The notes: generated by a model not told the origin, from the sequence alone. Numbered from the stretch's first letter, positions 16,722-27,160 are shown. The stretch is DNA of 64,000 nt from Sphingobacteriales bacterium (GCA_016700115.1 CP064999.1:3596001-3660000), one strand, 5' to 3'. Program-made: numbers and translations.

Positions 16722-17621
16722 ATGCAACTTCAAATCAAAAATCTTTCAAAAACTTATCCCAACGGAACAAAAGCTTTAATTGACGTTAATCTGGTAATTC
16801 CGACCGGTTTGTTTGGACTTTTAGGGCCAAATGGAGCAGGCAAATCTACTTTGATGCGAACTATTGCAACTTTGCAAACTGCTGATACCGGTAGTATTGA
16901 ACTGCAAACTGAAGGGGAAGAAGGAACTATTGATGTGTTGCGGCAAAAGGAGGTTATGCGGCGTAGTTTAGGATATTTACCTCAAGAATTCGGTGTTTAC
17001 CCCAATATCAGTGCTGAATCTTTATTGGATCATATAGCCATTTTAAAAGGAATTTCTCACAAGCAGCAAAGAAAAGAAGTTGTCAACAACCTACTCCAGC
17101 AAACAAATTTGTTTGATGTTCGAAAAAAAGCAGTAGCGGGTTATTCGGGTGGAATGAGGCAGAGGTTTGGTATTGCGCAGGCTTTGTTGGGAAATCCCAA
17201 AGTTATTATAGTAGATGAACCTACAGCAGGGTTAGATCCCGCAGAAAGAAACCGCTTTCTCAATTTGCTCAGTGAAATCAGTGAAAATGTAATAATTATT
17301 TTCTCAACACATATTGTTGAGGATGTCAAAGAATTATGCAACAATATGGCAATCATTAATCAGGGTGAAGTTGTAATGCAGGGTAAACCTTCGGAAGCAG
17401 TAGCGCAATTAAAAGGTAAAGTTTGGCAAAATATTATTCCCAAAAACGAACTGACCGATTATATGAATAACTACCGTCTAATATCACACAAGTTTAATGC
17501 GGGAGAAATTGAAATCCATGTCTTATCTGATGACCAACCTGAAACAGGCAATTTTACTCCTGCGAATATTCAATTAGAAGATGTGTACTTCAGCAAAGTT
17601 CACATAGAAACGACACACTAA
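16722..17621 (+). CDS. ABC transporter ATP-binding protein
   Basis: A 299-residue ATPase subunit. Visible motifs are Walker A GPNGAGKST (about 37-45), Q-loop YLPQEFG, signature YSGGMRQRFGIAQ, Walker B VIIVDEPTAGLDP and switch His in IIFSTHIVEDV. A C-terminal domain of about 80 residues follows. The type is the CcmA/DrrA/NatA-like export ATPase. The next gene, 74 bp downstream, encodes a permease fused to an M1 peptidase. The pair is therefore likely a two-gene transporter with 16722 energising 17696. The substrate is unknown. Confidence 0.93.
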   Translation: MQLQIKNLSKTYPNGTKALIDVNLVIPTGLFGLLGPNGAGKSTLMRTIATLQTADTGSIELQTEGEEGTIDVLRQKEVMRRSLGYLPQEFGVYPNISAESLLDHIAILKGISHKQQRKEVVNNLLQQTNLFDVRKKAVAGYSGGMRQRFGIAQALLGNPKVIIVDEPTAGLDPAERNRFLNLLSEISENVIIIFSTHIVEDVKELCNNMAIINQGEVVMQGKPSEAVAQLKGKVWQNIIPKNELTDYMNNYRLISHKFNAGEIEIHVLSDDQPETGNFTPANIQLEDVYFSKVHIETTH

Positions 17622-17695
17622 AGTAACACAATCAGTATTATATTTCAATACACTTATCGGTGTTCTTATCATTTTTACAAAATCATCCTCAAAAT

Positions 17696-20600
17696 ATGTT
17701 TTGGGAAATACTGAAATTCGAAATTTTATACCGGATTAAGAGACCGGCTACCTATGCTTATTTTGCCATTATGTTGTTGCTCTGTATGCTTTTTGTTTCT
17801 ACAGATGCGATAACAATCGGTGGAGGTGTTGGCTTGATTGCTAAAAATGCACCTTTTGTGGTGTACAGGACGGTATTGATTATGAATATTTTTGGTACTT
17901 TGATTTGTTCTGCAATGATGGGAGTTCCGATATTTAGAGATTTTGATCATCAAATACATGAAATATATTATAGTACTCCTGTTTCAAAAAAGGCATATTG
18001 GTACGGAAAATTTGTAGGTTCATATTTAGTTACGGTATTTGTACTTTCAGGCATCTTGATTGGAATTTATTTAGGAACCATCATGCCGTGGGTTGAGCCG
18101 GATAAGATTGCCCCCTTTAATTTTATGGCTTATTGGCAGCCATTTGTACAGATTATTTTACCCAACTCACTGTTAATGGGGTGTCTGTTTTTTGCTTCCG
18201 GGGCATTAAGCAGAAGCATGTTAGTGATATATATACAGGGAATTGCTTTTTTGGTGTTATATCTTATCAGCAATTCGATGATTTCAGACATTGAAAATTC
18301 ATACGCTGCTGCATTAACAGATCCTATAGGGCTGAATGCTTTCAGCTATGTTACCAAATATTGGACACCTGTAGAAAAGAACTCAGTTATAATTTCGTGG
18401 TTTTCGGTAATGGGATTGAACAGGTTGATATGGTTAATGCTCTCCTTTACGATTTTTTTACTCGCCTATCGCAGGTTTGCATTTTCGGCAACAGCTCCTT
18501 TATTTTTCAAGTTCAGAAAGAAAAATTCTGAAAGAGAAGTAACCTATGATAATGAAATTTTAAGATTCAATAAGCCCGCAGCTTTCTTACCGGTTTCTCC
18601 AAATTTCAATTTCAAATCCCGGCTTATTCAATGGTGGGCGGTAACCAAATTTGAGTTCAAAACCATTGTCATTTCAATACCTTTTTTATCCATCGTGTTT
18701 TTGGGTATTTTCAGTTTGGTGAACAATCTTATTTATGCAAACAAAATGTATGGATTGCAAACCTTCCCCGTGAGTGTTACAATGGCAGATATGGCTTCCG
18801 ATTCGTTTGGCTTATTCATGATTATAATCATAGTATTTTATACAGGCGAATTGGTTTGGCGCGAACGCAGCAGTAAAATCAATCAGATAGCAGATGCCTT
18901 GCCAATAGGAGAAAACACTTTGTTGGCAGGCAAATTTACGGCAATGACTTTTGTGTTGCTGGTTTTACAAACAGCTATCATGTTGACAGGAATGGTTGTT
19001 CAGGCAATCAAAGGATATTATAATTTTCAACCTGATATTTATTTGAAAACCCTATTTGTTCGCGACCTTTGGTCATATCTTGTTTGGGCTTGTGTCGCTT
19101 TTTTAGTCCACACATTAGCCAACAATAAGTTTATGGGCCATGGTATCGTCATTTTATTGGCGATGCTCATAACCATTGTGTTTTCTGTAATGGGATGGAA
19201 CCACAATTTATATCTTATTGGAGGAAGCCCTTCAGCAACATTGTCAGATATGAATGGGTTTGGACATTTTTGGAAACCCAATATATGGTTTGCATCTTAC
19301 TGGTTGATATTTGGAGGAATTTTATTGGGCTTAGCATCAAAATGGTGGGTAAGAAGTACAGAATTTAACTTTAAAGCAAGATTAAAAGCATCAAAATATG
19401 CTCATAGCACTTTGGGGAATTTATATTTAGTATCAATGATAGGGTTGTTTTTTCTATGCGGCAGCTTTATTTATTACAATACCAATATTTTAAATGAGTA
19501 TCAAAGCAAAAAAGAACGTGAAAAAGAACAAGTAGCCTATGAACAACAATATAAACGGTACGAAAATACACCTCAAGTCCGTATTCAATCTGTAAAATCT
19601 GAAATAGCTATTTTTCCTGACCAAAGAAGGGTGGAAATAAATGGCCGGTATCTGCTTAAAAACATTGCAGATCATTCGATTGATACAGTTATATATATGA
19701 TGTCTGACGTTTCACATTTAAAGGGGCTTGACGTTTCAATTGAAAATGCAGAATGGCAAAAAGTAATTGAAGATGAAAAGATGGGGTTCTTTCTTTACAA
19801 ACTCAAGCATCCTTTAAATAAAGGAGATAGCCTAATTTTGAACTTTTCTTACGAAATTGTTAATAATGGTTTTGAAAATGACGGGGGCAACACAGATATA
19901 GTTTACAACGGCACTTTTTTTAATAGTTTCTATATGCCGCTTATTGGCTATCAGCCTGATTTTGAAATGAACAATCCGGACGATAGACGCAAATACAAGT
20001 TGCCTCATCGGCTAAGAATGTATGCAATCTCAGACACCTTGCGTTACCAAAATCAAAATTATATCTCTGCTGCTGCAGATTGGGTTAACTATGAAACGAC
20101 CGTGAGTACATCAGCCGATCAAACTGCAATAGCTCCGGGATATTTACAAGAAGAATGGACAAAAGATAACAGGCGGTTTTTTAAATATTCAATGGATAGC
20201 AAAATACTCAATTTTTACTCATATTTATCTGCAAGATACGAGATAAAAAGAGACAAATGGAATGACGTAAATATCGAAATTTACTACCACAAAACACATG
20301 CTTACAATTTAGACAAAATGATTGAATCAATCAAGCATACCTTGGATTATTGCACCAAAGAATTTGGCCCATATCAACATAAACAGGTCAGAATCTTAGA
20401 ATTTCCGGGCTATTCAGACTTTGCTCAGTCTTTTCCAAACACTATTCCATACTCTGAAGGGATTGGATTTGTTTTGGATATTGACCCGGAAAATAGTATT
20501 GATATGACTTATTACATAACCTCTCATGAAGTAGCGCATCAATGGTGGGCGCATCAGGTGATAGGATCTGCTGTTCAAGGTTCAACTGTAATGAGTGAAT

Positions 20601-21295
20601 CTCTTTCACAATATACTGCGGTGATGGTTATGCGCCAAAAATATGGTGAAGAGTTGATGAGACGTTTTTTGAAATACGAATTAGACAGATATCTCAGAGG
20701 GAGGGGCGTTGAATTAGAAAAAGAACATCCTTTGTTGCTCAACGAAAATCAGCAATATATTCATTACCAAAAAGGAACTCTGTCCATGTATGCGTTGCAG
20801 GATTATATCGGAGAAGCCCAAACCAACAAAGGGATTAAAGAATATTTGGAAAAATATAAATTTGGAGGACCTCCCTATTCCAATTCTTATGATTTTTACA
20901 AATTTATCCTCAAATTTACTCCCGATAGTATGAAAACAAATGTAGATGATTTGTTTACCCGTATCACATTATTTGATAACCAATGTAAAACTGCAACCTA
21001 CGAAAAACTGGAGAATGGTCAATTTAAGATAAATTTAACATTCAACACCCAAAAAATTTATGCAGACAGTCTTGGAAATGAACATCCCGTTCAGGTATTG
21101 AATGAGTGGATTGATATTGGAGCAATCAATAAAGAGGACAAGGTGGTTTATAAAAAGAGATATCATATCACACAACCTGAATGGGAAGCCTCTTTTACTT
21201 TGGATTTTTTACCTGAAAAAGCGGGTATTGACCCCATGCATAAGTTAATAGACCGCAATCTGAGCGACAACCTCTTAAGACCCTTAGAAAAATAA
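17696..21295 (+). CDS. ABC-2-type permease fused to an M1-family zinc aminopeptidase
   Basis: A 1199-residue fusion from the first ATG (MFWEILKFE). A GTG 36 nt upstream would add 12 residues and looks less likely. The N-terminal half has at least a dozen membrane segments in two ABC-2-like blocks (about 15-270 and 315-590), each starting with a short FEF/FEI amphipathic motif. A coiled segment (KKEREKEQVAYEQQYKRYEN) then leads to an M1 peptidase domain, about 640-1199. The zinc motif is HEVAHQWW at His944-His948. The third ligand is probably the Glu of SESLSQY, 20 residues after the second His. Canonical M1 spacing is 19, so this is one residue longer. The peptidase probably faces the periplasm and the transporter may process or move peptides. 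ABC-M1 fusions are known in Bacteroidota genomes but their substrates are not settled. Confidence 0.9.
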   Translation: MFWEILKFEILYRIKRPATYAYFAIMLLLCMLFVSTDAITIGGGVGLIAKNAPFVVYRTVLIMNIFGTLICSAMMGVPIFRDFDHQIHEIYYSTPVSKKAYWYGKFVGSYLVTVFVLSGILIGIYLGTIMPWVEPDKIAPFNFMAYWQPFVQIILPNSLLMGCLFFASGALSRSMLVIYIQGIAFLVLYLISNSMISDIENSYAAALTDPIGLNAFSYVTKYWTPVEKNSVIISWFSVMGLNRLIWLMLSFTIFLLAYRRFAFSATAPLFFKFRKKNSEREVTYDNEILRFNKPAAFLPVSPNFNFKSRLIQWWAVTKFEFKTIVISIPFLSIVFLGIFSLVNNLIYANKMYGLQTFPVSVTMADMASDSFGLFMIIIIVFYTGELVWRERSSKINQIADALPIGENTLLAGKFTAMTFVLLVLQTAIMLTGMVVQAIKGYYNFQPDIYLKTLFVRDLWSYLVWACVAFLVHTLANNKFMGHGIVILLAMLITIVFSVMGWNHNLYLIGGSPSATLSDMNGFGHFWKPNIWFASYWLIFGGILLGLASKWWVRSTEFNFKARLKASKYAHSTLGNLYLVSMIGLFFLCGSFIYYNTNILNEYQSKKEREKEQVAYEQQYKRYENTPQVRIQSVKSEIAIFPDQRRVEINGRYLLKNIADHSIDTVIYMMSDVSHLKGLDVSIENAEWQKVIEDEKMGFFLYKLKHPLNKGDSLILNFSYEIVNNGFENDGGNTDIVYNGTFFNSFYMPLIGYQPDFEMNNPDDRRKYKLPHRLRMYAISDTLRYQNQNYISAAADWVNYETTVSTSADQTAIAPGYLQEEWTKDNRRFFKYSMDSKILNFYSYLSARYEIKRDKWNDVNIEIYYHKTHAYNLDKMIESIKHTLDYCTKEFGPYQHKQVRILEFPGYSDFAQSFPNTIPYSEGIGFVLDIDPENSIDMTYYITSHEVAHQWWAHQVIGSAVQGSTVMSESLSQYTAVMVMRQKYGEELMRRFLKYELDRYLRGRGVELEKEHPLLLNENQQYIHYQKGTLSMYALQDYIGEAQTNKGIKEYLEKYKFGGPPYSNSYDFYKFILKFTPDSMKTNVDDLFTRITLFDNQCKTATYEKLENGQFKINLTFNTQKIYADSLGNEHPVQVLNEWIDIGAINKEDKVVYKKRYHITQPEWEASFTLDFLPEKAGIDPMHKLIDRNLSDNLLRPLEK

Positions 21296-21300
21296 AACCG

Positions 21301-22020
21301 ATGAACGAACTTCACAGCAATAATAATCATGACAGCTTCAGGTTTCAGAATTATATAGGCGAGTTTGTTTATGGGGGTATTGATGGGTCTGTCACCACAT
21401 TCGCCGTTGTAGCAGGTTCCGTTGGGGCTAATCTCGATATTTCTGTCATTATTATTCTCGGGTTTGCCAACCTCATTGCAGATGGTTTTTCTATGTCGGT
21501 CGGAAGTTTTTTATCCAAAAAATCAGAAGCCGATAATTACGAAAAACATCGCAAAATTGAAGAAACAGAAATTGAAGAAATGCCGGATACTGAAAAGGAA
21601 GAGGTTAGAGAAATTTACAGGAAAAAAGGGTTTGAAGGGCAATTGCTCGAAGATATTGTCAATGTCATTACCTCTGACAAAAAACGTTGGGTGGACACTA
21701 TGATGAAAGATGAACTGGAAATGATCAAGGATGCAAAACCTCCCTTTAATATGGCTTTGGTTACTTTTTTGTCCTTCTTCAGCATCGGTCTGATCCCTTT
21801 ATTGTCATACCTTTTCAAAAGTTGGCTAAACCTCGAACATCAGCAATTGTTTGCCTTAGCCTGTTTACTCACCACCCTGGCTTTTGCTCTAATTGGCTAC
21901 CTTAAAACCTATGTTACTCAAACTCCTGCTTGGAAAGGCGTGGTTGAAACCGTTTTTTTAGGCAGTTCCGCAGCTACACTTGCTTACTTTGTTGGCAGTT
22001 GGTTAGAAAAAATTTTTTGA
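21301..22020 (+). CDS. VIT1/CCC1-family divalent metal transporter
   Basis: A 239-residue membrane protein of the vacuolar iron transporter (VIT/CCC1) family, which moves Fe2+ or Mn2+. The N-terminal part carries the family pattern YIGEFVYGGIDGSVTTFAVVAGSVGA and NLIADGFSMSVGSFLS, the metal-lining helices 1 and 2. A cytosolic Glu-rich segment follows (HRKIEETEIEEMPDTEKEEV), equivalent to the metal-binding domain. Three more helices end in ATLAYFVGSWLEKIF. Only 5 bp separate it from the ABC-M1 fusion gene, which strongly suggests one operon. The functional link to the peptidase is unclear. Confidence 0.9.
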   Translation: MNELHSNNNHDSFRFQNYIGEFVYGGIDGSVTTFAVVAGSVGANLDISVIIILGFANLIADGFSMSVGSFLSKKSEADNYEKHRKIEETEIEEMPDTEKEEVREIYRKKGFEGQLLEDIVNVITSDKKRWVDTMMKDELEMIKDAKPPFNMALVTFLSFFSIGLIPLLSYLFKSWLNLEHQQLFALACLLTTLAFALIGYLKTYVTQTPAWKGVVETVFLGSSAATLAYFVGSWLEKIF

Positions 22021-22052
22021 AACCGATTTTTACAGATTTATCAAAATGAGAT

Positions 22053-23006
22053 TTATTTCATCTTCCATTTAATTTGATAAATTTTACTTAAACCATTTTC
22101 CCCTTCGTTTATGTGCTGTTCAAAATCAGAAATATCGCTGAATTTTCTGGATTGAATAGAGTTGCGTTTACTGGTAAAATACAGGGTTTCTGACGATTCG
22201 TCATAAAAAGGGCAATACTCCATATATTTTGTGTTTACAGGAATCCCTAAATTCATTGCCGGCTGCCATTTTCCATCATTTCCCTTTTTTGAAATATACA
22301 AATCGCCACTTCCAAAACCATCCGGAGTTTGATATTTTGTGAAAATCAGAAAAGACTCATCCCTTGAAATAAAAGCATTAAATTCATATCCATTGCTGTT
22401 GATATTTTCATCCAGCAAAACAGGTGCAGAATATTTTTTTCCATCCCAAGAACAATAATAAACATCGTCTTTCCCATAACCAGAAGGGGATTCAATGGTT
22501 ATATACAAATTGTTATTTTCTGATAACGAAGGGAAAAATTCATTTAAATCCGAGTTAACAGGGCTTCCTAAATTAAAGGGACCTGACCACTCATCCTCTT
22601 CATTAGCTCTTTCTACATACCATATATCAAAATCTTTTCTTTCATTTGAAGAATGAATCAATGGTCTGTCTGAAACAAAATATAACCGCTTTGCATCAGT
22701 TGTTAAAAATGGTTCCAAATATTTATATTCGTCACAAAACGGCATAAGAGTGGGCTCTTCCCAATCCTTTATGCCCATTTTCATACAAGCTATTTGTGAA
22801 ATTTCCTGATTGGGGCTTTGGATAGTAAAATAAACTTCCCGGCCATTTTGAGAAATGGTTAAATCCCGGACATTTAAAAATCGGTTTATCTGAGCACTAA
22901 ACAACTTTACTTCATCATTTGCATCCTGTGCAGCCATATTTTGAACTGCAAATGGAAACAAACAATTAACCTTTAAGATAATCAGAGCGGTAAAAAATAA
23001 GCGCAT
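22053..23006 (-). CDS. Secreted PD40/TolB-like beta-propeller protein
   Basis: A 317-residue protein with an N-terminal signal peptide (LFFTALIILKVNCLFPFAVQNMAAQ). Repeated WD40-like PD40 blades follow: KRLYFVSDRP, NNLYITIESPSGYGKDDVYYC, ESFLIFTKYQTPDGFGSGDLYISKK and ETLYFTSKRNS. The pattern (G)-D-(I/L/V)-Y with GS(P)VN is common in Bacteroidota propellers, often found in front of OmpA-like domains. Here no OmpA domain is attached, so it is a propeller-only protein, probably periplasmic and binding an unknown partner. It lies 62 bp downstream of the subtilisin-like protease gene on the same strand and may be co-transcribed with it. Confidence 0.8.
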   Translation of the reverse strand: MRLFFTALIILKVNCLFPFAVQNMAAQDANDEVKLFSAQINRFLNVRDLTISQNGREVYFTIQSPNQEISQIACMKMGIKDWEEPTLMPFCDEYKYLEPFLTTDAKRLYFVSDRPLIHSSNERKDFDIWYVERANEEDEWSGPFNLGSPVNSDLNEFFPSLSENNNLYITIESPSGYGKDDVYYCSWDGKKYSAPVLLDENINSNGYEFNAFISRDESFLIFTKYQTPDGFGSGDLYISKKGNDGKWQPAMNLGIPVNTKYMEYCPFYDESSETLYFTSKRNSIQSRKFSDISDFEQHINEGENGLSKIYQIKWKMK

Positions 23007-23068
23007 TATTATGGTTTAAAAAACTGAAGCAGAGGCATTATAATAAAAGCTTTGTCAAGCTAGTTTTT

Positions 23069-26000
23069 TTAATAACGAATATTATTGATGCCGATTATGC
23101 GCAAATTAGGTTGTAAGATTTGAAAATCTTCAATATCCACTCGAGTATCTTTGTTAATATCGGTATTAATATATTCTCCAAACATGGGGTAGTCGGTAAA
23201 GTAAAGGTCATAATCGGCATAATTTATGATCCCATTATGATCTAAATCCCCGCCATAAAGCACAAACAAACCGTTTGGCAGTTGTTTTTGTTGGTTATCT
23301 CCTAAAGCCTGACTTGCTGAAATCGTAAAATCATACCAATCGGCATTAGGTACAACCAAAGGAACAGATGTAAACACACCGAGATGAGAACGAGGTTTAA
23401 CAGCAAAGAAATAAGAGCCGTTTTCTTCAATTTCCGTAAACCGCACACCTTCAGTTATTCCGTCATAGTCATATATCCTACCGTCTGTTCTCAAAAATGC
23501 AGCTTTTTGAGCAATCGGCGTTACAAGATTGATAGGATCATAAGCCTCTACCAAAACCCAGTCTGTTGTATTTAAAGGGATAAAACCCTGATTTATCACC
23601 GCTTCTTCGCCATTGTAATTCCAGGGTTCGCGGAAAAAGGGTTGAGAGTTGGCCAAAATAACCACTTGTTTTAAAATATTGGTCATTTCATCCTCAACTG
23701 GGTCATAACATCCTTCTAACAAAACCCGTAGTTTTACAACAATTGCAGGAGCAGGAGGAGGGGGTGGGGGAGGAGGTGTAATTTTTTCATATACGTTGAT
23801 GGTGTAATCTTCAAACTCCCCATAAGTATAGGACAAACAGGAAAATGGCAAAGTCGGCAAACTGGCGCTAACTCTTTTCATAGCTATTCTCATACGGGTA
23901 CTTCCCAACTGAGCATCTTGAGGAACGTATAAATTATCCGGAACAGGAGTGGTAAAAGTTGTGCCGGAATCATAAACCAGTTCTCCGGCATCTTCGAAAT
24001 CAAAATCTTTGTTCCAGTCAATCCAAATTCGCCAATATTGCGCGTTGATTTGTTGTCCAAACCCCGGGGTCAATATAAAATTAAACAAACTGTCCTGATA
24101 AGCCTCAAAAATTTGAGAGGTAAAATTGCCATATCCGTTATTGTTTCCCGAATTGTTGTTTATGGTTCCGATTTGAACTGTTTGAATCCATTCATTTGCA
24201 GTTGTTTGTCCGGCTACCTGACAATAACCGCTGCATCCTGAAATAGTTAAATACAAAGAATTTGACCAAGCAGAAGTCAACCCGCCTACACAAAGCGTGC
24301 GGATTTGAAATTGATATTGCGTACATGCTGAAGCACCGGTAAGGTCTGCATCCAAATCATAAATCGTTGCAGTTAACCATGTTGTTGTTCCTACAACCCT
24401 TAATCTGACCTCATAAGCGGTGGCAAATGCAGCGGCATTCCAGACTATTTTTGCACTTGAAGTTGTTATATTGACAGCCTGAATTCCGGTAGGCGGATCA
24501 CAACTATTGCTGCAAGGAGTAGTAAAATTTTGTATTGCAGAAAAAGCACTCTGAGAATTTTCATTGCAAACTGCCTGAACCTGCCATTCATAAGGCAAAC
24601 AGGGAGTTAATCCGGTTATGCTGAAATTTGTTGCCGTTGTTGTTTCTGTTTGCCATATAGGGCTGCTGACATAACGGTATTGAACATTATAACTAATTGC
24701 ACCACTGACAGCACTCCAGTTCAGGATGGCAGAAGATTGGGTAACTGAAGTGGTAAAGACCGAACCCGGGATATTACAAGGTACCGTACATCCCGCTGTA
24801 GTAAAACTAAAAGAATTGCTGTAGTTGCTGCTAATTCCATTGGTACAAGTGGTTTGAACCTGAAACTCATATTGAGTACAGCCTGTAAGCCCGGACAAAG
24901 AATAAGTTGTTGTATTTAGGGTTAAATTTTGCCAGGTACTTGTACCGGTTTCACGCCATCTGAGATTGTAATTGCCTGCGCCGGTTACCGCACTCCAATA
25001 CAATACTGCCTGATTATTGGTTAACCCGGTAATGCCAAGACCGGTAGCAATGTCGCAGGATGGTTGAGGAGTACTGGAGGTAATATTCACCGCATAATCC
25101 TCTACTTCCCCATAAGCAAAATTGCCGCAAGCACCCGGTAAAGCAGTATCTGAACTTGCTACCCATTTCATGACTACCCGCATGGTGGTAGGTCCTGTTA
25201 AAGCTGTAAGCGGAATATTTATAGTTGCATTAACAGTATTTGTAGTAGCTGAAGTAGAACTATATACCCGCTCAGTCGGATCGTCAAACTGACCATTTTG
25301 ATTTAAATCTATCCATATCCTCCAATATTCAGTATAAATTGTTCCGGCAAAACCGGGTACTAATGTTGCCGTGTATGAATTGCCCTGTGTCAAAGCTGTA
25401 CTGATACATCTAAAATCACCATATCCTGCATTAGCTCCGCTGCTGTTGCTGATAGTGTTTAGAGTTACTTGTGATATCCATTCATAATTAACATTATTTC
25501 CTTTAGCAGTACAGTAATTTAACAACCCGTTTGGCGGAGTATTGAAGGTTCGGACATTTGAGAAATTGCTTTGGTCTGATTCGCAGTTTGAACGTATCTG
25601 ATATTCATATTGAGAACAAGGAGAAAGTCCGCTCAAATTAAGACTGATAGCTGTGTAGTTATTCACCGTTATCCAGTTTGCTGTACCAACTATCCGGTAG
25701 CGAATAGTATAACTCACACTATTAGGCATCATATTCCAACCTATAGTTGCCGAAGAACTTGTTATATTCGTTGCATTCAAACCACTCGGAATAAGGCAAC
25801 CGGTTGGGCTGACACATTGCAAGGAGTTAAAAGCATTGATTCTGCCAGCACCCAACAATCCGATATAGTTTGGATTTTGTGCATTGATATTGTCTGCGCC
25901 GGCATAAAGACAACTTTCAACGTCAGCCGGGGATAATGACGGATTATAAGAAAGCATCAAACCAACTAAACTTGCCACATTTGGACATGCCATGGAAGTT

Positions 26001-27160
26001 CCGCTATAATATTGATAACTCGAGTTTGAACCGGCAACGGTGCTTCTGATTTGAGATCCGGGAGCTGTAATATCAATCCATGAACCGTAATTGGAAAAAC
26101 TTGATTTGGCATCACTCTGAGCACTCGAAGCTACGCTGATTACATTATTATATCCTGCAGGGTAAAACAAAGAGTTGGTATCATCGTTTCCTGCTGCTGC
26201 AATCACAACTATCCCTCTGTTATTTCTTGCCTCGTTGACTAAATTCTGATAAGTCTGTGAATAACCGCTTCCTCCCCATGAACAACTGATAACATCGGGA
26301 TAATTGTTCATGGCATAGGAAAAAGCACCCCAAATTCCCGTTAGTGATGCGTCGCTGTCTCGAGCACCTTTACAAGCCATCACTTTCACATTATGAGAGA
26401 TTGCCCCTCCACCTGTGCCGTTATTTGTTACAGCTCCTGCAATTCCGCTGCAATGGGTGCCATGTGAAAAATAATTATTAGTAGCATCGGAAGGAGGGTT
26501 TGGGTTATTGTCGTTGTTAGCCGCATCCCAACCATAAACGTCGTCTATATACCCGTTTCCGTCATCATCAATACCATTTCCGGCAATTTCATCGGTATTG
26601 ATCCAAATATTCGCTGCAAGATCTTCATGGGTTAACTTAACGGCATCGTCAACAACTGCAACCACTACATTAGCTGAACCTGTTGACAAATCCCAGGCCT
26701 CATAACACTGTACTTTAGTGATATGCCATTGTGTATTATTTGTGATATAGGGGTCATTTGGTATTAACCCTGTTCGTTCCAAAGGGACTTTTTCGGCATA
26801 TTCTATCCAATCAAACTTTTTTAGCTCCCTTATCAAGGTTTCAATATTATTTGCTTGTACAAACTCAATCTGATACGTTTGGTCGAAAACCGGTGTTTTG
26901 AGCTTTACAAATGGTCGAAAAATTCTTTGAATCTTATACTCATTGATAAGCCGGGAAAGTTTTGGATACTGGGTAATGTCAGAAACGCCGCCTTCAAAAT
27001 CAGGAAGATGCAGGTCAGATTTTTCCGATATCTTGAAAAAAATCTTACCATCCCAAAATTCCGGGTAAACTGTTTGGGAATATAACGATGTGTTGAAGGA
27101 AAAAGAAAAAACAAGGAGAAAAGCAAATAAAATACACTTATTGGTATCTGTTGTTTCCAT
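23069..27160 (-). CDS. Secreted subtilisin-like (S8) serine protease with FN3 and GEVED domains
   Basis: A 1363-residue secreted protease. The signal peptide ends SLYSQ (about 29), followed by a propeptide-like region to about 135. The S8 catalytic domain spans about 140-445 with Asp in VVAVVDDAVKLTHEDL (about 171), His in SHGTHCSGIAG and Ser in GTSMACPNVASLVG. A calcium-binding-like NGIDDDGNGYIDDVYG loop lies between Asp and His. Then come an FN3 domain, a GEVED domain (YWRIWIDLNQNGQFDD, GEVEDYAV), three FN3 domains, a second GEVED (GEFEDYTI) and an eight-proline run. The C-terminus has two dockerin/EF-hand-like loops (DLDHNGIINYADYDLY, DINKDTRVDIEDFQIL). No standard type IX sorting domain is visible, so the export route is uncertain. 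Confidence 0.92.
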   Translation of the reverse strand: METTDTNKCILFAFLLVFSFSFNTSLYSQTVYPEFWDGKIFFKISEKSDLHLPDFEGGVSDITQYPKLSRLINEYKIQRIFRPFVKLKTPVFDQTYQIEFVQANNIETLIRELKKFDWIEYAEKVPLERTGLIPNDPYITNNTQWHITKVQCYEAWDLSTGSANVVVAVVDDAVKLTHEDLAANIWINTDEIAGNGIDDDGNGYIDDVYGWDAANNDNNPNPPSDATNNYFSHGTHCSGIAGAVTNNGTGGGAISHNVKVMACKGARDSDASLTGIWGAFSYAMNNYPDVISCSWGGSGYSQTYQNLVNEARNNRGIVVIAAAGNDDTNSLFYPAGYNNVISVASSAQSDAKSSFSNYGSWIDITAPGSQIRSTVAGSNSSYQYYSGTSMACPNVASLVGLMLSYNPSLSPADVESCLYAGADNINAQNPNYIGLLGAGRINAFNSLQCVSPTGCLIPSGLNATNITSSSATIGWNMMPNSVSYTIRYRIVGTANWITVNNYTAISLNLSGLSPCSQYEYQIRSNCESDQSNFSNVRTFNTPPNGLLNYCTAKGNNVNYEWISQVTLNTISNSSGANAGYGDFRCISTALTQGNSYTATLVPGFAGTIYTEYWRIWIDLNQNGQFDDPTERVYSSTSATTNTVNATINIPLTALTGPTTMRVVMKWVASSDTALPGACGNFAYGEVEDYAVNITSSTPQPSCDIATGLGITGLTNNQAVLYWSAVTGAGNYNLRWRETGTSTWQNLTLNTTTYSLSGLTGCTQYEFQVQTTCTNGISSNYSNSFSFTTAGCTVPCNIPGSVFTTSVTQSSAILNWSAVSGAISYNVQYRYVSSPIWQTETTTATNFSITGLTPCLPYEWQVQAVCNENSQSAFSAIQNFTTPCSNSCDPPTGIQAVNITTSSAKIVWNAAAFATAYEVRLRVVGTTTWLTATIYDLDADLTGASACTQYQFQIRTLCVGGLTSAWSNSLYLTISGCSGYCQVAGQTTANEWIQTVQIGTINNNSGNNNGYGNFTSQIFEAYQDSLFNFILTPGFGQQINAQYWRIWIDWNKDFDFEDAGELVYDSGTTFTTPVPDNLYVPQDAQLGSTRMRIAMKRVSASLPTLPFSCLSYTYGEFEDYTINVYEKITPPPPPPPPAPAIVVKLRVLLEGCYDPVEDEMTNILKQVVILANSQPFFREPWNYNGEEAVINQGFIPLNTTDWVLVEAYDPINLVTPIAQKAAFLRTDGRIYDYDGITEGVRFTEIEENGSYFFAVKPRSHLGVFTSVPLVVPNADWYDFTISASQALGDNQQKQLPNGLFVLYGGDLDHNGIINYADYDLYFTDYPMFGEYINTDINKDTRVDIEDFQILQPNLRIIGINNIRY

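Noticed and set aside
17660..17695. GTG start adding 12 residues to the ABC-M1 fusion
   Set aside because: The added residues are unlike the family's N-terminus, and an ATG directly before the first amphipathic segment is available at 17696.
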